Source of the DNA: Magnaporthiopsis rhizophila
Lineage: Eukaryota; Ascomycota; Sordariomycetes; Magnaporthales; Magnaporthaceae
Direction: 5' to 3'
Length of the DNA: 64,000 nucleotides
NCBI GenBank assembly: GCA_003049465.1
Contig: PYSS01000019.1
Coordinates: 1-64,000, forward strand
Part shown: positions 22,011 to 33,403 of the stretch, one piece after another
Layout of the letters: each line of letters opens with the position of its first letter
Numbering within the stretch: position 1 is the first letter of the stretch
Made by a program: the position numbers and the translations under genes
The notes under the pieces: model-generated
Told to the model about the DNA's origin: nothing
Databases searched by the model: none
The model's input: only the letters and a program-made list of their open reading frames with translations

Positions 22011-23170
22011 TCGGTGGAAGAATGTTCTGGCTCGCGCTCAGCCTGGAATCAAGTACGGAGAGGGTACGATATTATGGAAAGCAGGATTTTGAAGGCGCAA
22101 GAGCAAGCTATGCTCAAGGCCGGAGAGAGTGGGTGATATCTGAGAGAGCAGGATGCCGAGGGCGGGTGAGCGAGCTATGCTCTATGTTCTTTGTTCACGT
22201 GGAGGCAGCTATATTGAGAGCCGCCCAGGCAGGTTGGCTCAGGGAGTGTCTAGGACGGGTTCTTGCCGGTTTTGCGACATACCTACCTAATCTAGGTGCT
22301 TAGATAATCCCTGGCCAACCTCGGTAGCACAATGAGAGAGAGATATCGAGAATACCAGCAGACTCTCAGGTCGTTCCCGGACGCATAGACCATAGAGTAA
22401 AAAAGCATTCCGTTGACGTGGGCCCGTTCCATGATCCCCCAAGAAAAGGGAAAAAAAAAAAAAGAACCTGCAATTTATAACCTCCAGTCGAGCACGTTAC
22501 AACAACGAACAACTGAGATAAGAAAAGGGCTAAAAACACCCTTTTCGTATGCGCAAAAATGAATATTATATTATTTCACGACTAGTAGAATAATATGACC
22601 AAGTTCGTAGTTTATTTGCGCCAGTGTTGCTGGGAATTTACACAGTGAAAGAAAGATGTTTAACCAGAATCCCTTTTTTTTTTCCTTTTTTTTTTTTGTC
22701 GTGAGGGAGTATCGTTGCTTGCGGGTTGCCCCAGCGTCTCAGCTGCACCTTCCGTCTTTGACCCTCCTGCCTTCCATAACGGTTCCTAGGCTGGCACCTA
22801 CTTCTGCTTCCAGCTCCCCACCAGACGTCAGCCCATCCTCACCACCTCTCTTGCTCCAAGTCCACTCTCGCCATTCGAAGACTTGCTGCATTCGTGCCGT
22901 GCTCTCGCATTTTCGCAACTTCGGTCCAAGTTACCCCCTGAGCCGTCGGTTCGGGATATTAGGTATTTCCTCCCCTCTCGCCCGCCGTCAGGGCCACTGA
23001 TAGTTTGCCTACATGCTTCCCTCTTCGTCGGAGACTCTTTGGATCATGGATTCAGGAAAAGCGAGTAGGAAGAGGTGAGGCAATCCCTTTTGCGTCCGAG
23101 ACTAACAGTCATACTTGTCTCGCCTCTTCCAAGCTGCTGTCGCAGTGCGGAGACCGGCGGCCCAAGAAAC
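22011..23170. other. Intergenic 1.2 kb, no gene seen
   Basis: It contains an A-tract at about 22448-22462, T-tracts at 22674-22696 and a locally AT-rich patch at 22540-22620. No supported coding frame. Confidence 0.5.
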
Positions 23171-26100
23171 ATGGCTGACGACGGCCCGTCGACAGGCACG
23201 GTGCCCATGGCCTCGTCGGCAGCTAAACCGGAGCCGGCGCCGAGGCACTCGATGTCTGCATCACAGCCGGTTGCACCCCCAGCGACCCTCACCTTGCCCA
23301 CTGAGCCTCCATTGGTTCATGCAACATTTGCCACCATGGCCCCTTCTGTTTCCGCATCATCGGACACATTTTCAGTAACAGCCAACACCACAACGTCCTC
23401 CGGAGCCACCACGACGGCCGGGCTGACGTCCCAGAGAACCGAGGACTCCAAGAGGCTCCCGCCCACTGGTACGGCCATCGTCGACAACTCCAGCAAGCCC
23501 GAGCCCCGCGATACTCACTTCCGAGCAATCACGCTCCAGCATACTCCCTCGCTCGCGTTCGGAGTTGCGTTATGTGGATATGGCAACCGATGTGTCTCGT
23601 CCAACCGCGACCACCAGCTCCTCTCCAACCAGGCTCCCGCCAGCGCCGAGATTTAGCTAAACAGCAGCTGGCATCTCTAGCTCGTCAAGGCAATTAACGA
23701 GCTTCGTGTCAAGACAGAGCAGATTCGAAACGCGGCCGATCGGGGTTACGCCGCTGAACATCAGCTCTACCTAACCGAAAGGGCAAAAAATAGCCAGTCA
23801 TTTCTATATAAGTATATCGACGCCGGCCACACCATGCTTTACGGCGAGCTGGAAATCGCCATCGACCTGGCTAGCGGCTCCATTAAAAGCCCGGTCGCTA
23901 GGTTTTGCCCTGCCCGTATCGTGCAGTGGAATAACTTTTCGGTCCTGCAAGGCAACATTTACGCCGACCTCGAGAAGCCCTTGAGGTTTGGCGAGAGGCT
24001 TTACGAGCCCGTCTCCTTTATCGAGAGCCTCGGCGAGAGGATCATGTGCCACGTCGTCTCGAGCCAAAACGATCTGGCACATTTCCAGCGCGTGACCACG
24101 GAGGAGCCCCTGAGGTACATCAGCCAGGCGGCGCCGTCCGTAGGGCTATCACTGACCCCTACCGCATCTACACGGCGCGTGTACATGGGGACGACCGGAG
24201 CGACGGGCGGAGGTTTTCAACCAGAGACGCTGGTGCGGAGAGTCGGAAATTTCGATATCCACTTCTTGCAGCTCTTGAGGATTCCTTCTTTTCATTTCCA
24301 TCTTTCCCTCAGAACAAGTTGACGGATATTTGGCTGGACGTGGAAGCAAGGGACTCTAGGGGTTGAAGACGGCCAGCCTTGATGACTTTGTATCTAGGTA
24401 CTCTCTGCTTCTTATCATGATATACTCATATGGGAGGAGACGCGATCCGATGGCAGCATCTACACTGATATGGAGAAAGGACAGTGTCAAATCAACCACT
24501 ACGAGGCAGAGAGGGGGACGACGTGGCCGCCGCCTTTTTCGTGTCGTCGCCGTCCACCTGAGCTAAGTGACCGCCAAGCACACGGGTACCTCCCGTTCTT
24601 GACGAAAACGCTACGCCGAAGTTTGCCGAGGTGCTACGGACGCTCCTCGAGGCTGCAGAACTGCACCTATAGAGTCTGCGTCTCGCGTCACAGTCACTGA
24701 CTGGGTTGGGGGACTGGAGAGCGAACTCGGCGTCTCCTTTGACCGCGAGCGACTTCGGCTCTACTGGGCCACCCCCGGGCTGAGCCGCTCGGACTCGGTG
24801 GATCTAGTATACGGCATATATTCGGCACGGCAGGACGGCGACCAGGCCACGACGCTGGGATGCACAAGGAACCCCCACCGAGGCCGCCGCTAGACTCAAG
24901 GGGGCAGGGTGTCTGCGAAGTACCAGACCAGGGAGGCGGCTTGCTTCGAGGCTCTCCCGCGGCCCTGCTGGAGATACTGCCTCTTGCCTTTTCATTCTCG
25001 GGATATCCTGGCGGAACTTATCGACGGGCCGCGTCCGCGGTGCCCGGAGTCCGCCGGCGGTGAACGCCTCGTCAGCCGAGTCGCCCGTGAGCCGCGGTCA
25101 CCAGCTGTGGAGTTTTGGCTCCCGTTCTCCTGCTCTTTGTTTGCCTTTCCAGGGGGCCGAATCAGACTGGTCAGCCCCGCAGGGCTGGGCATCCCTGTAG
25201 AGCATCGGAGCATTTTGTTTTTCACTTAAAGCTTCTTGGCTAGTGCAGGGCTTATGGGCCTCCGCTGCCAAAAGGCGTTATTCAGGAGTCCACGGACTGG
25301 ATGGGTTTTGGGCCCAAGGGCTTTGTGGTGTTCTCTCTTCGTGCGGGCTCCGCGGACGAGCCGTCGCATTTGCAAGCCATCGAGAAGGCCAAGGCGGCGA
25401 GTAACTTTTGCTCGAAGAGATCGCCCGGCACCGGACGCTACTGTGGTCTACCTGGCGCGGGGTTTAATCAAGAGAAAGCCTCTTTGGACACATACTCATC
25501 TGGTACCGGTCGCGGCGCCGGACGATGATATCCTTCATCTAGAGACGGCGGAGCTAGCCGGTGGCGATCAAGCCGGAAATGCGCGGTTTCAGCCACATTT
25601 GCCGTGCTGGTTGTGTCCCAGTCGAGGGCGAGGGCCGTGCATCGAAGCCACGCGCTCAACTTCCAGTTTGGCGGGCCCTAGGTCGAGCAGCTGGGTATGT
25701 TTTCCAGAGCATCATCGGCAGAAGCGACTCCCTGCTGGCTGCCGAGGATCCGGGTTTTCGAGAATCGCATGCAACCCTATACCTACCATCGACGATCTCC
25801 GGAGCCCGCGGGACGTCTGCGATCTGCGACGTCGTCTCTCAGCCCGTGCGGTTGCATTTCGGAGGGATGTGGCCGGAACGGTGAGCAAGGTCGTCGACGA
25901 GGATGAAGCCCAGAGGCTACGCCTTGTATGCTCTTTGCGGTTGGGCCGAGAAAGGCTGAGAAAGACTGCCAATAGGAGGGCGATTTCGACACCGGGGCAT
26001 CCCTGGTACCAAGATCAGTGCTCGGATTGTGTTATGTAGCATCCAGGCGTCCAAGCACAAACAATTACCGGCTGATAAGGCGGCGGCCCGTGGACGTTTC

Positions 26101-27100
26101 CGTTCTGGGGATGGCTCGGATGTAACCAGAAAGAGCACGTTGGTTCTCTGCCCTCGTGTTCAATGCAACAGCCCGTTCGAGGAAATCGGATCATGGGCCG
26201 TCCCCAAAGACGCTGGCTAAACCAAGCTGTCAAAACGGCGTTAGGCATGCGCGCTAGGAAAGTTCGGGAGGAGGAGGCGGCAGCCAAGCCAGCAATGTGC
26301 GTTGCGGTCTGGCTTCCACGCAGCAAACCGTCGATTCGACGCCCCGTGCCCGCTGTAGAATTTGCGCTCGTCCGGGGGGCGCCAAGGCGGCTCGCCTTCC
26401 CGAGTTTTTCATCTCGGTGCCACCACGGAACCAACTCGCAGTCGGCGGTGATGAGATCCATACGGTGGACGTTTTTGTCCAAGCCGCGCCGCCACCACTC
26501 GAAGAATAAGGCCCTTGTTCTCCATGGTGAGATTACTTGTGGGTCCGCTTCAGGAGGACCGGCTGGCTTGATCACCACCCGGCAGTTGGCGCTAATTCTG
26601 GGCCCCCGAATCGACGCGGGGAGCTGGGGATGGCTTCCAGGCTACCATTTCCAGGATGGGGATCGATGCCGAGCCTGAAGCTTCTTCGCTCCTGCGCCTC
26701 GGGGAAAGATGCACGTACCCGTTGATGCCAAGATTTTCTGGTATTCTGTCGGCCGTGCCAGCGCCAAGGACATGGACATGGTACCGAAGACGCTTCGAAA
26801 CTGCCCAAGGCTGGTCCCAGGACACTGCCAAGGCGGTCACACCCGGCGACCACGACACCCCCAACGGCGACATCAACGTTGATCCCAACAGACCAGCTGG
26901 CTCATCAGCAGGCCCCAGGGCCAACGTGGCACCCTGCACGACTACCCAGCCGAGCCCTTCCTCCGTGCCAGCTTAAAAATACCAAAGATGCGATTGGCCC
27001 AAGGGAAACAGCGCCGCGAAGCTAATCCGCGGTCCGGGCGCTGGAGAACCCTGGGTTGCAGGCCCGACGTCGACGCCACATCGAAAATCCGAGCTATGTT
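23171..27100 (+). pseudogene. Tract of decayed coding sequence, family unknown
   Basis: Several plus-strand segments read like protein but lie in different frames and are split by stops. 23171-23656 starts MADDGPSTGTVPMASSAAK, a Ser/Thr/Pro-rich N-terminus, and ends after ITLQHTPSLAFGVAL. 23690-24150 contains YLTERAKNSQSFLYKYIDAG, VQWNNFSVLQGNIYADLEKP and FGERLYEPVSFIESLGERI. 24667-24893 contains SRVTVTDWVGGLESELGVSF and LYWATPGLSRSDSVDLVYGI. 25290-25440 contains WMGFGPKGFVVFSLRAG. 26380-26510 contains FFISVPPRNQLAVGGDEIHT. Composition stays GC-rich, so the decay is by indels and stops rather than heavy RIP. The simplest reading is one or two large genes that were inactivated. I cannot name the family, and some segments may be chance frames. 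Confidence 0.45.
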
Positions 27101-28341
27101 GTCTTCGTGTTCCTGCATTGGTGCAATCTTGGCTCTAGAGCCGCCCTTTTGCGGCTGAGAGTGCGCTGGTCGGCTCGCTGGCGCCCAGTGTGGCACAGCC
27201 ACCCGTTGCCCTAGAACCAAAGCAGGCTTCCAGTGCCGCCGCTCTTGGCGCTGGACAATTCCGCGTCCGCTCGCTTGACAATGACCTTGTTTCTCCGTTT
27301 TCTGTGTTATTCCCTCCTATCCTGGCCAGGCTTGGCCTTCAGTGTGGAAATCGACCTTCCAGTTCTAGCGGGATCAGGATCCATATCACCCGGCCCGCGC
27401 TTCGTAAAAAGTGCCGACTCGATATTCTGGATCAGACCCCATACCTACCTACCTAGGTTCCTACCAACCTACCTAAATATTGGGGACGAGTGGGAATCCC
27501 GCTTGCGCTTGCATGTTCAAGAGTCAGCTGAGCGTGCTGGCCCGCGTCCTCTGCCCTCTCGCGAATCTTTGTCGACTCGCCAAGCATTCTCCAGCGCCCA
27601 GCCTCCGCTCGGCCACGCAAAAGCGGTCGACATTCGGACCGCATGCACACACCGGATACGAGTCTTTTTCTTCTTCTTGTCCTCTTCACTGAGAGTCACG
27701 TCTCAGGTGACACCGCAGCAGTCCCTCCTTCTCCGCTTGTACTAGCTTTTCTTTGCTTCTCCTCCGTCCGTGCCACCAGACGCGGCCGGGAGTGTCCTGG
27801 TATCCTCACTCCCTGACGCCCTCCGATGCCCGGCGTCCTGCCAGATCAGCCGTATAAGCACTAGAGACCAATCAGGCCGCTGCCAATTCGAACTCGGCGC
27901 TTCAGGTTCGCCTAATACGAATAGCTCGAGCGCGCCCATGACCTGTCAAGGGGTAACCAGTTGGCCGTGGGCTCAGCTGTCCGCTATCAGCTTCCCTGCT
28001 AAGCCCGACAAGGGCTGGACGCGCGGATCTCTTCCCATATTCTGCGGCTAACAACGCATCGTCACCATGCCCGGCCTCCGCGGTGAACCGGACGCGACAT
28101 GCTCTCCTCGTTGTGCTGTCTGTGATGTGTAGCAAGCTGGGCATATAATGCCACCATGTCCCCTCGGATAACTGTCTATTGTTCTTGCTCCCGTCCTCAG
28201 CACGCCTCCCCCAGTCGACTCCCACATTCGCTTAATATCCTCCACCAAGGTCGTCCATTCGCTCATCTTAGATATCACTATTAATATCCGGGCCCTCATC
28301 TATACACTCATTCACACAAGTGTACACCACCGCCCTTAATA
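27101..28341. other. Intergenic, upstream of the peroxidase gene
   Basis: A plus-strand frame of 170 codons (27233-27745) is open but lacks motifs and ends in a low-complexity Phe/Ser stretch, so it is not called. A CT-rich leader-like stretch (CACTCATTCACACAAGTG) precedes the peroxidase ATG. Confidence 0.45.
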
Positions 28342-29601
28342 ATGCGTCTCACCATCTTCACCGCCGCCCTCGCGGCCTCTCCCGCCCTGGCCTACCCCGG
28401 CATGAAGAGCACTCTGAGTGAGATTCACGCCCGTGCCAAGGGTGGCGGCGCTCCCGGGGACGAGCAGCTCGACTCCAATGAGCTGATTGGGGATCTCAGC
28501 ACCCTGGAAGAATCGAAGCTGAGCCCAGTCGGCAAGCAAATCAAGAACCTGATCACGGGTAGCGGGAACCCCGAGAGCGACGAGACCTACCGCAGGGGCC
28601 CCTGGGGTGTCATCAACCTCCCCAACAAGGGATCCGCCGCGTGCGCCAAGGACACGTGCTGCATCTGGAAGTACGTCGCCGACGACATGGTCAAGGCCTT
28701 CCGGGGCTCGTCGGGCCGCTGCACCGACTTCGCCCGCGCCGCCGTGCGTCTGGGCTTCCACGACGCCGCCGGCTGGTCCAAGTCGACCGGAAACCTCGGC
28801 GGCGCCGACGGCTCGCTCGTGCTGGCGGCCGAGGAGATAGCCCGTGGCGAGAACCGTGGGCTGGAGGAGATCGTCCAGCAGATGAAGCTGTGGCACAACG
28901 ACTACAAGAAGTACGGCGTCGGCATGGCCGACCTCATCCAGTGGGGCGCCAACGTGGCCACCGTCGTCTGCCCGCTGGGCCCGCGCATCCGCAGCTACGT
29001 CGGCCGCAAGGACTCGACCGTCCCCGCGCCCCACAACCTGCTGCCGCCCGTGACCGGCACGGCCGACTTCCTGATCGAGCTGTTCGAGAACAAGACCATC
29101 AAGCCGCACGGCCTGACGGCCCTGATCGGCGCCCACACGACCAGCCAGCAGCGCTTCGTCGACCCGTCGCGCGCCGGAGACCCGCAGGACAGCACCCCGG
29201 GTGTGTGGGACGTCCAGTTCTACAAGGAGACGCTCGGCAACGCCCCCGCCCGCGTCTTCAAGTTCGCTAGCGACATCGTGCTGGCCAAGGACCCGCGCAT
29301 CAGCAAGGAGTTCAACGCCTTCGCCGGTCCCGGCGGCCAGCAGCACTGGAACGCCGACTACGCGCGCGAGTACATCCGCCTCTCGCTCCTCGGCGTCTTC
29401 AACATCAACGACCTGACCGAGTGCACAAAGGCCCTGCCCGGCAAGGTCGGCGCCTTCGTCGCCCCGGACCAGGCCGCCATGGACAAGTGGATGGCCACAA
29501 AGAACAAGGTGGACGCGCTCGCCGATGCCCTGAGGAAGGGAGATCCGCTCGGCGGCGGCAACGGCAACTGGGACTGGCTCAAGAACGTCTTCCGCTGGTA
29601 A
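28342..29601 (+). CDS. Secreted class II heme peroxidase (ligninase-type superfamily)
   Basis: A single exon encodes 419 residues. Residues 1-17 are a signal peptide (MRLTIFTAALAASPALA), followed by about 80 residues of propeptide-like extension. The distal heme pocket is AVRLGFHDAAGWS with Arg136, His140 and calcium ligand Asp141. GGADGSL follows. The proximal heme ligand is His265 in LTALIGAHTTSQQ, followed by the DPQDSTPGVWD calcium site. These are class II features: H2O2-driven oxidation of phenolic substrates outside the cell. By alignment to the classic numbering, the Mn-site positions 35, 39 and 179 are Asp129, Ala133 and Ser268, and the lignin-peroxidase Trp171 position is Ala260. It is therefore likely a generic ascomycete peroxidase rather than a Mn- or lignin-peroxidase. 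The alignment was done by eye. Confidence 0.93.
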   Translation: MRLTIFTAALAASPALAYPGMKSTLSEIHARAKGGGAPGDEQLDSNELIGDLSTLEESKLSPVGKQIKNLITGSGNPESDETYRRGPWGVINLPNKGSAACAKDTCCIWKYVADDMVKAFRGSSGRCTDFARAAVRLGFHDAAGWSKSTGNLGGADGSLVLAAEEIARGENRGLEEIVQQMKLWHNDYKKYGVGMADLIQWGANVATVVCPLGPRIRSYVGRKDSTVPAPHNLLPPVTGTADFLIELFENKTIKPHGLTALIGAHTTSQQRFVDPSRAGDPQDSTPGVWDVQFYKETLGNAPARVFKFASDIVLAKDPRISKEFNAFAGPGGQQHWNADYAREYIRLSLLGVFNINDLTECTKALPGKVGAFVAPDQAAMDKWMATKNKVDALADALRKGDPLGGGNGNWDWLKNVFRW

Positions 29602-31670
29602 GGTGGTTTATATGGTTGATACGTGTAATGTGTCCCATGTATTGGTAATGGGGACTTTTCGGCCACCAACTATATTGGTACCTACCTAGGCTAAAGAAAA
29701 ATAATAACCGCCCCGGTAACTCAGACCATCGGTTGCACATGCTCATCTCTACCAGCCTCCTGGAGTATGATTCTAGACTTGACAGACAGCAACGGGGGCG
29801 CTCTGTAATGCTCAATGCTCATCGAGATCGTCTGGGGCTGCTGGCTGCCGTGTACCAAGCCACGCATGTTTTCGTAATCCAGAGCCGGTAGTGTTATATG
29901 TTGGGCTGCGGTAACAAGCTCTCAGGTTGGTTCTCTAAATTCCTCTACCCGTATCTTTGGCGGCCTCATCGAAATCCGCACCCACACACTTGCACGGCAC
30001 TGATAGCCGTGCGGATATGGCTCTGGTTGCGTCGCAGCTCGGCGCGGTGGCATGGAGCGTTGCAAACAGGCCGCTGTTATATCCGCTGATATTGGTACTC
30101 GGGCATCTATGTATGCATCTCGGCTCATGCTGCAGATCCAGGCACATCCGGAATTGGGCTGGCGGCAGTTAAGGTGAGGTCGCAAGCCAGTCATGTCGAG
30201 CAAAAGGGGAAGTGGCGCGGAGTTGCCGGGATTCGCACAGGAAGACCTCCGCTTGCGGCGAGTCATGGACGCTGTCAGTTGTCGACAGAGGGTTCCATAG
30301 CGGCGGTAAGTTCCGATCGTGTGTCACGTCCGGCTTCCCTTTCAGGACGGGCAAAGGGTCGGTGTCATTGGATACAACGTGTATGCGGTATACGGCAAAC
30401 TCGGGATGCGACGGAGCGGAGGGCCGCCTTGCTTAGAAGCAGCCGTCCTGGGTTGGAAAGATGCGTGGTATATCTACCTCTGGAATTAGAGCCTCGTCTC
30501 TTGACAGAAGCGGCTTACACATTTGCACCATGTCAACAAAAATTTCCTATACCAAGTATGTACCGTTAAAATCCCGTTAACTTTAATTCGAGTTAGTTGA
30601 GGATCGAACGAAGACTACCGAGGTAAGTAGGTACCCAGTTACAGGATTCGATGTGGTTATAACACGCGGTAGGCCCACGTGGATGTCTGTTGGTCTTATA
30701 AGAAACCACCGAGGTCGATTTCTATTTGTTTTTCATGGATCATCCATGAAAAGTTTGGTCACCCCATTACTATAAGCGATGGGGGGGTTAGCGACTACGG
30801 TTGCATCCGAGCTGGATCAAAGGAAAAGTCATAAACCCACTTTATTTTTCGCGCCTTTTGGTCCGGAATCCCGCCAACCATCAGGCAAGCACACAAGAAA
30901 GGGATGCATGGTACCTACATCGAAGGATGATTTCCGCATGTCCATGGCACACTGAACTGTCTCCCGACGAACGTCGCGGGCGGTTCGGCGACTGAAGACC
31001 AGCAAATATCTCAGGAGCCCGATCATGAATGTTCGGGGCCCCATCCGCCAGCCTCCGCTTTCGCCAACTCCCATTGCTTCTTCGGGGCGCCTGGTCCTGG
31101 CGCCCTTGCCCGCCAAGCAGACATGGCGTCAATGTTAGACCGCACAGCGGGGCTAGCGTTTGCAGAACGGTTTGGCGCATTCCAAACATGGCATAGCAGG
31201 CCCACCATTTCGACTGTTTAGGAGACCAATTCGTGGTGATGTGTTCCGCATCCATGAGCGTCACGATCTTTTTCTCTCAAGCTCCTCCTGATTAGACGCC
31301 TTACTCCTTTCTCCAATAATTCGTACGCGACGCTTCTGGGAGATGGGTTTCCGTGTGGAATCCGCCAGGGCATTGTGCCTCCTCTCGCCAACATGGTCCG
31401 CCGACGGCCACTAACGATAGAAGATGGCCCGTATACCCTCGCCGATCTGGTTCTGCAGGGTCCCTTCCACTCCCCACCCCTCCCAGACATTGTACCTGGC
31501 GCTATCCAAAGTTGGGCGGACGCCCTTTTCTCCACAGCGTGTTCGTCGTTGGTGTTGGGACTAATGCTAGGACGTTGCTGCCTCTTTAAGTAACGCTGCC
31601 CCCAACACTTCGTCCAGGAGCTCTTGACCCGTCTTCTCCTCACGGCCCTCCTCACCGCCCCTCCTACATC
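29602..31670. other. Intergenic 2.1 kb with a palindrome
   Basis: Short open frames on both strands have no motifs. A perfect 23-base palindrome lies at 30730-30752 (separate entry), in a locally AT-richer stretch (30480-30860). No tRNA or transposon ends were recognised. Confidence 0.45.
30730..30752. repeat. Perfect inverted repeat (11-nt arms, 1-nt centre)
   Basis: TTTTCATGGAT and ATCCATGAAAA are exact reverse complements around a single C at 30741. It could be a hairpin, the centre of a small MITE-like element or a protein-binding palindrome. No gene overlaps it. Confidence 0.7.
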
Positions 31671-33403
31671 ATGAAGTCGCAGTCTCTGTCCGTCGCCAGC
31701 CTGACGGCTCTGCTTGCCGGCACCGCCTCCGTCGCGGCTGTTGACACGAGTGCCGCCCAGCCTGACCAATGCGTGCGTTCGCTTTCCTCTCCCTGGCTCT
31801 GCCCTCTTGAACCCGCTGATTCCGTATGGACGTGACGCTGATGCTGTCTTTTCGTATCATCAGTGTACTCTTCTCTCACAGCAGAAGGAGCTGGCCGGGC
31901 GTGTCTACGCTCCGCAGGCGGCAGAGTATGCCGCCCAGCAGGCGACCTACTGGTCGTTGGACAATGCCCTCCGCGGCCCGGAGTGCATCGTGCTTCCGCA
32001 GTCCGCCGGGGAGGTCGCTGCCGCCGTCAAGGCCCTGACCACGGGCGGCAACTCGCGGGCCCCGCCGTGTTGCCAGTTCGCCGTCCGCAGTGCCGGCCAC
32101 ATGGCCAACGCCGGTGCCAACAACATCCACACCGGCGTCACCATTGACCTGGGTAGAACCTACGCACCAACTTCTATCTCCTGCAAATAAAACCGGGGGA
32201 AAAAATCTACGAACGCAGCGGCTAACTATAACAACAAAAACAGGATACATGAATTCAACTGTTTACAAACCCGAGCTGAATGTTGCCTCAATCGGCCCTG
32301 GCGCCCGCTGGGGCTCTGTGTACTCGGAGGTGGCCAAGAGTGAGGTCATGGTAGTAGGTGGTCGCGCCTCGACCGTCGGCGTCGGCGGCTTGGTGCTCGG
32401 CGGCGGCAACTCCTTCTACGGGGCCCGGCGCGGCTTCGCGTGCGACAGCGTGGCCAACTTCGAGGTCGTGCTGGCCGACGGCTCCATCGTCAACGCCAAC
32501 CAGACGTCCCGCCCGGACCTGTACAGGGCGCTCAAGGGCGGCTCCAGCAACTTCGGCATCGTCACCCGCCTCGACCTCGAGACCTTTCAGCCGCCCACCA
32601 CGCTCTGGGGCGGCGTCATGGGCTGGACCAGCGCCGCCACGGCGGCCGTGATCAAGGCCATAAAGAACTTTGGCGACGGGGCCAGCGACCACACCGACTC
32701 GAGCTCCATCGTCTTCTGGACATACACCCAGGGCGCCGGCCGGCCCGAGCCCATCGTCATGGCCCTCCTGCACAACACCGCTGGCGTCCCCGAGGCCCCG
32801 CAGTACCAGGAGTTCCTCTCCATCCCGAATCCCGTCGTCAAATCCATACGCAAGGACTCGCTCGTCAACCTCGTCGCCGAGCTCGAGGTGCCGAGCGGCC
32901 TCTACAACACGTGGCAGGTGCTGGCTTTCAAGAACAACGAGGCTGTCATGACCTTCATCGTCGACTCGTACCGGAAGCTCATCAAAGAGTACGAGGCCGA
33001 GGCCGGCGCGTCGCTGGGCTTCACCTCCCAGGCGCTGCTCCAGCCCATCTCGGCCCGCCAGCTCTCCATGGGCGCCCGCACGGGCGGCAACGTCCTGGGC
33101 CTCGAAGATCGCACCGAGACGCTCATGATGTTCCTCGGCATGACCGCGTACAAGGACGCGGCCCAGAAGGAGTACGTCGACCGCAAGATGGCCGCCTGGA
33201 CCGCCTCCATCAGCGAGTTCACCAAGACCCAGGGCGTCGACGACAGGTTCCTCTTCCTCAACTACGCCGGCCTCAACCAGAGCCCCCTCAGGAGCTACGG
33301 CGAGAAGAACCTCGAGTTCATGCGCAAGGTCGCCGCCAAATACGACCCCACCCAGGTCTTCCAGAACCGCGTTCCCGGCGGCTTCAAGCTGAAGAACGCC
33401 TAA
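31671..33403 (+). CDS. Secreted FAD-linked oxidase, PCMH-type with BBE C-terminus
   Basis: Three exons (31671-31772, 31864-32152, 32244-33403) encode 516 residues. Both introns are 91 bases (GTGCGT/CATCAG and GTAGAA/AACAG). Residues 1-23 are a signal peptide. The FAD-binding PCMH domain begins near residue 75 (CIVLPQSAGEVAAAVKAL). FAVRSAGHMANAGANN carries His113, at the position that bonds covalently to FAD in berberine-bridge-enzyme relatives. The second covalent site is missing: where bicovalent members have Cys, the chain reads TVGVGGLVLGGG (Gly176). The C-terminus YDPTQVFQNRVPGGF is the BBE segment. Such enzymes oxidise sugars, alcohols or secondary metabolites with O2, giving H2O2. It lies 2 kb after the class II peroxidase in the same direction, so H2O2 coupling is possible but only inferred. 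Confidence 0.9.

Noticed and set aside
26015..26578. 187-codon minus-strand frame in the decayed tract
   Set aside because: Opposes the better plus-strand segments and has no recognisable motif.
27233..27745. 170-codon plus-strand frame before the peroxidase
   Set aside because: Ends in low-complexity Phe/Ser, lacks motifs, and lies in promoter-like sequence.
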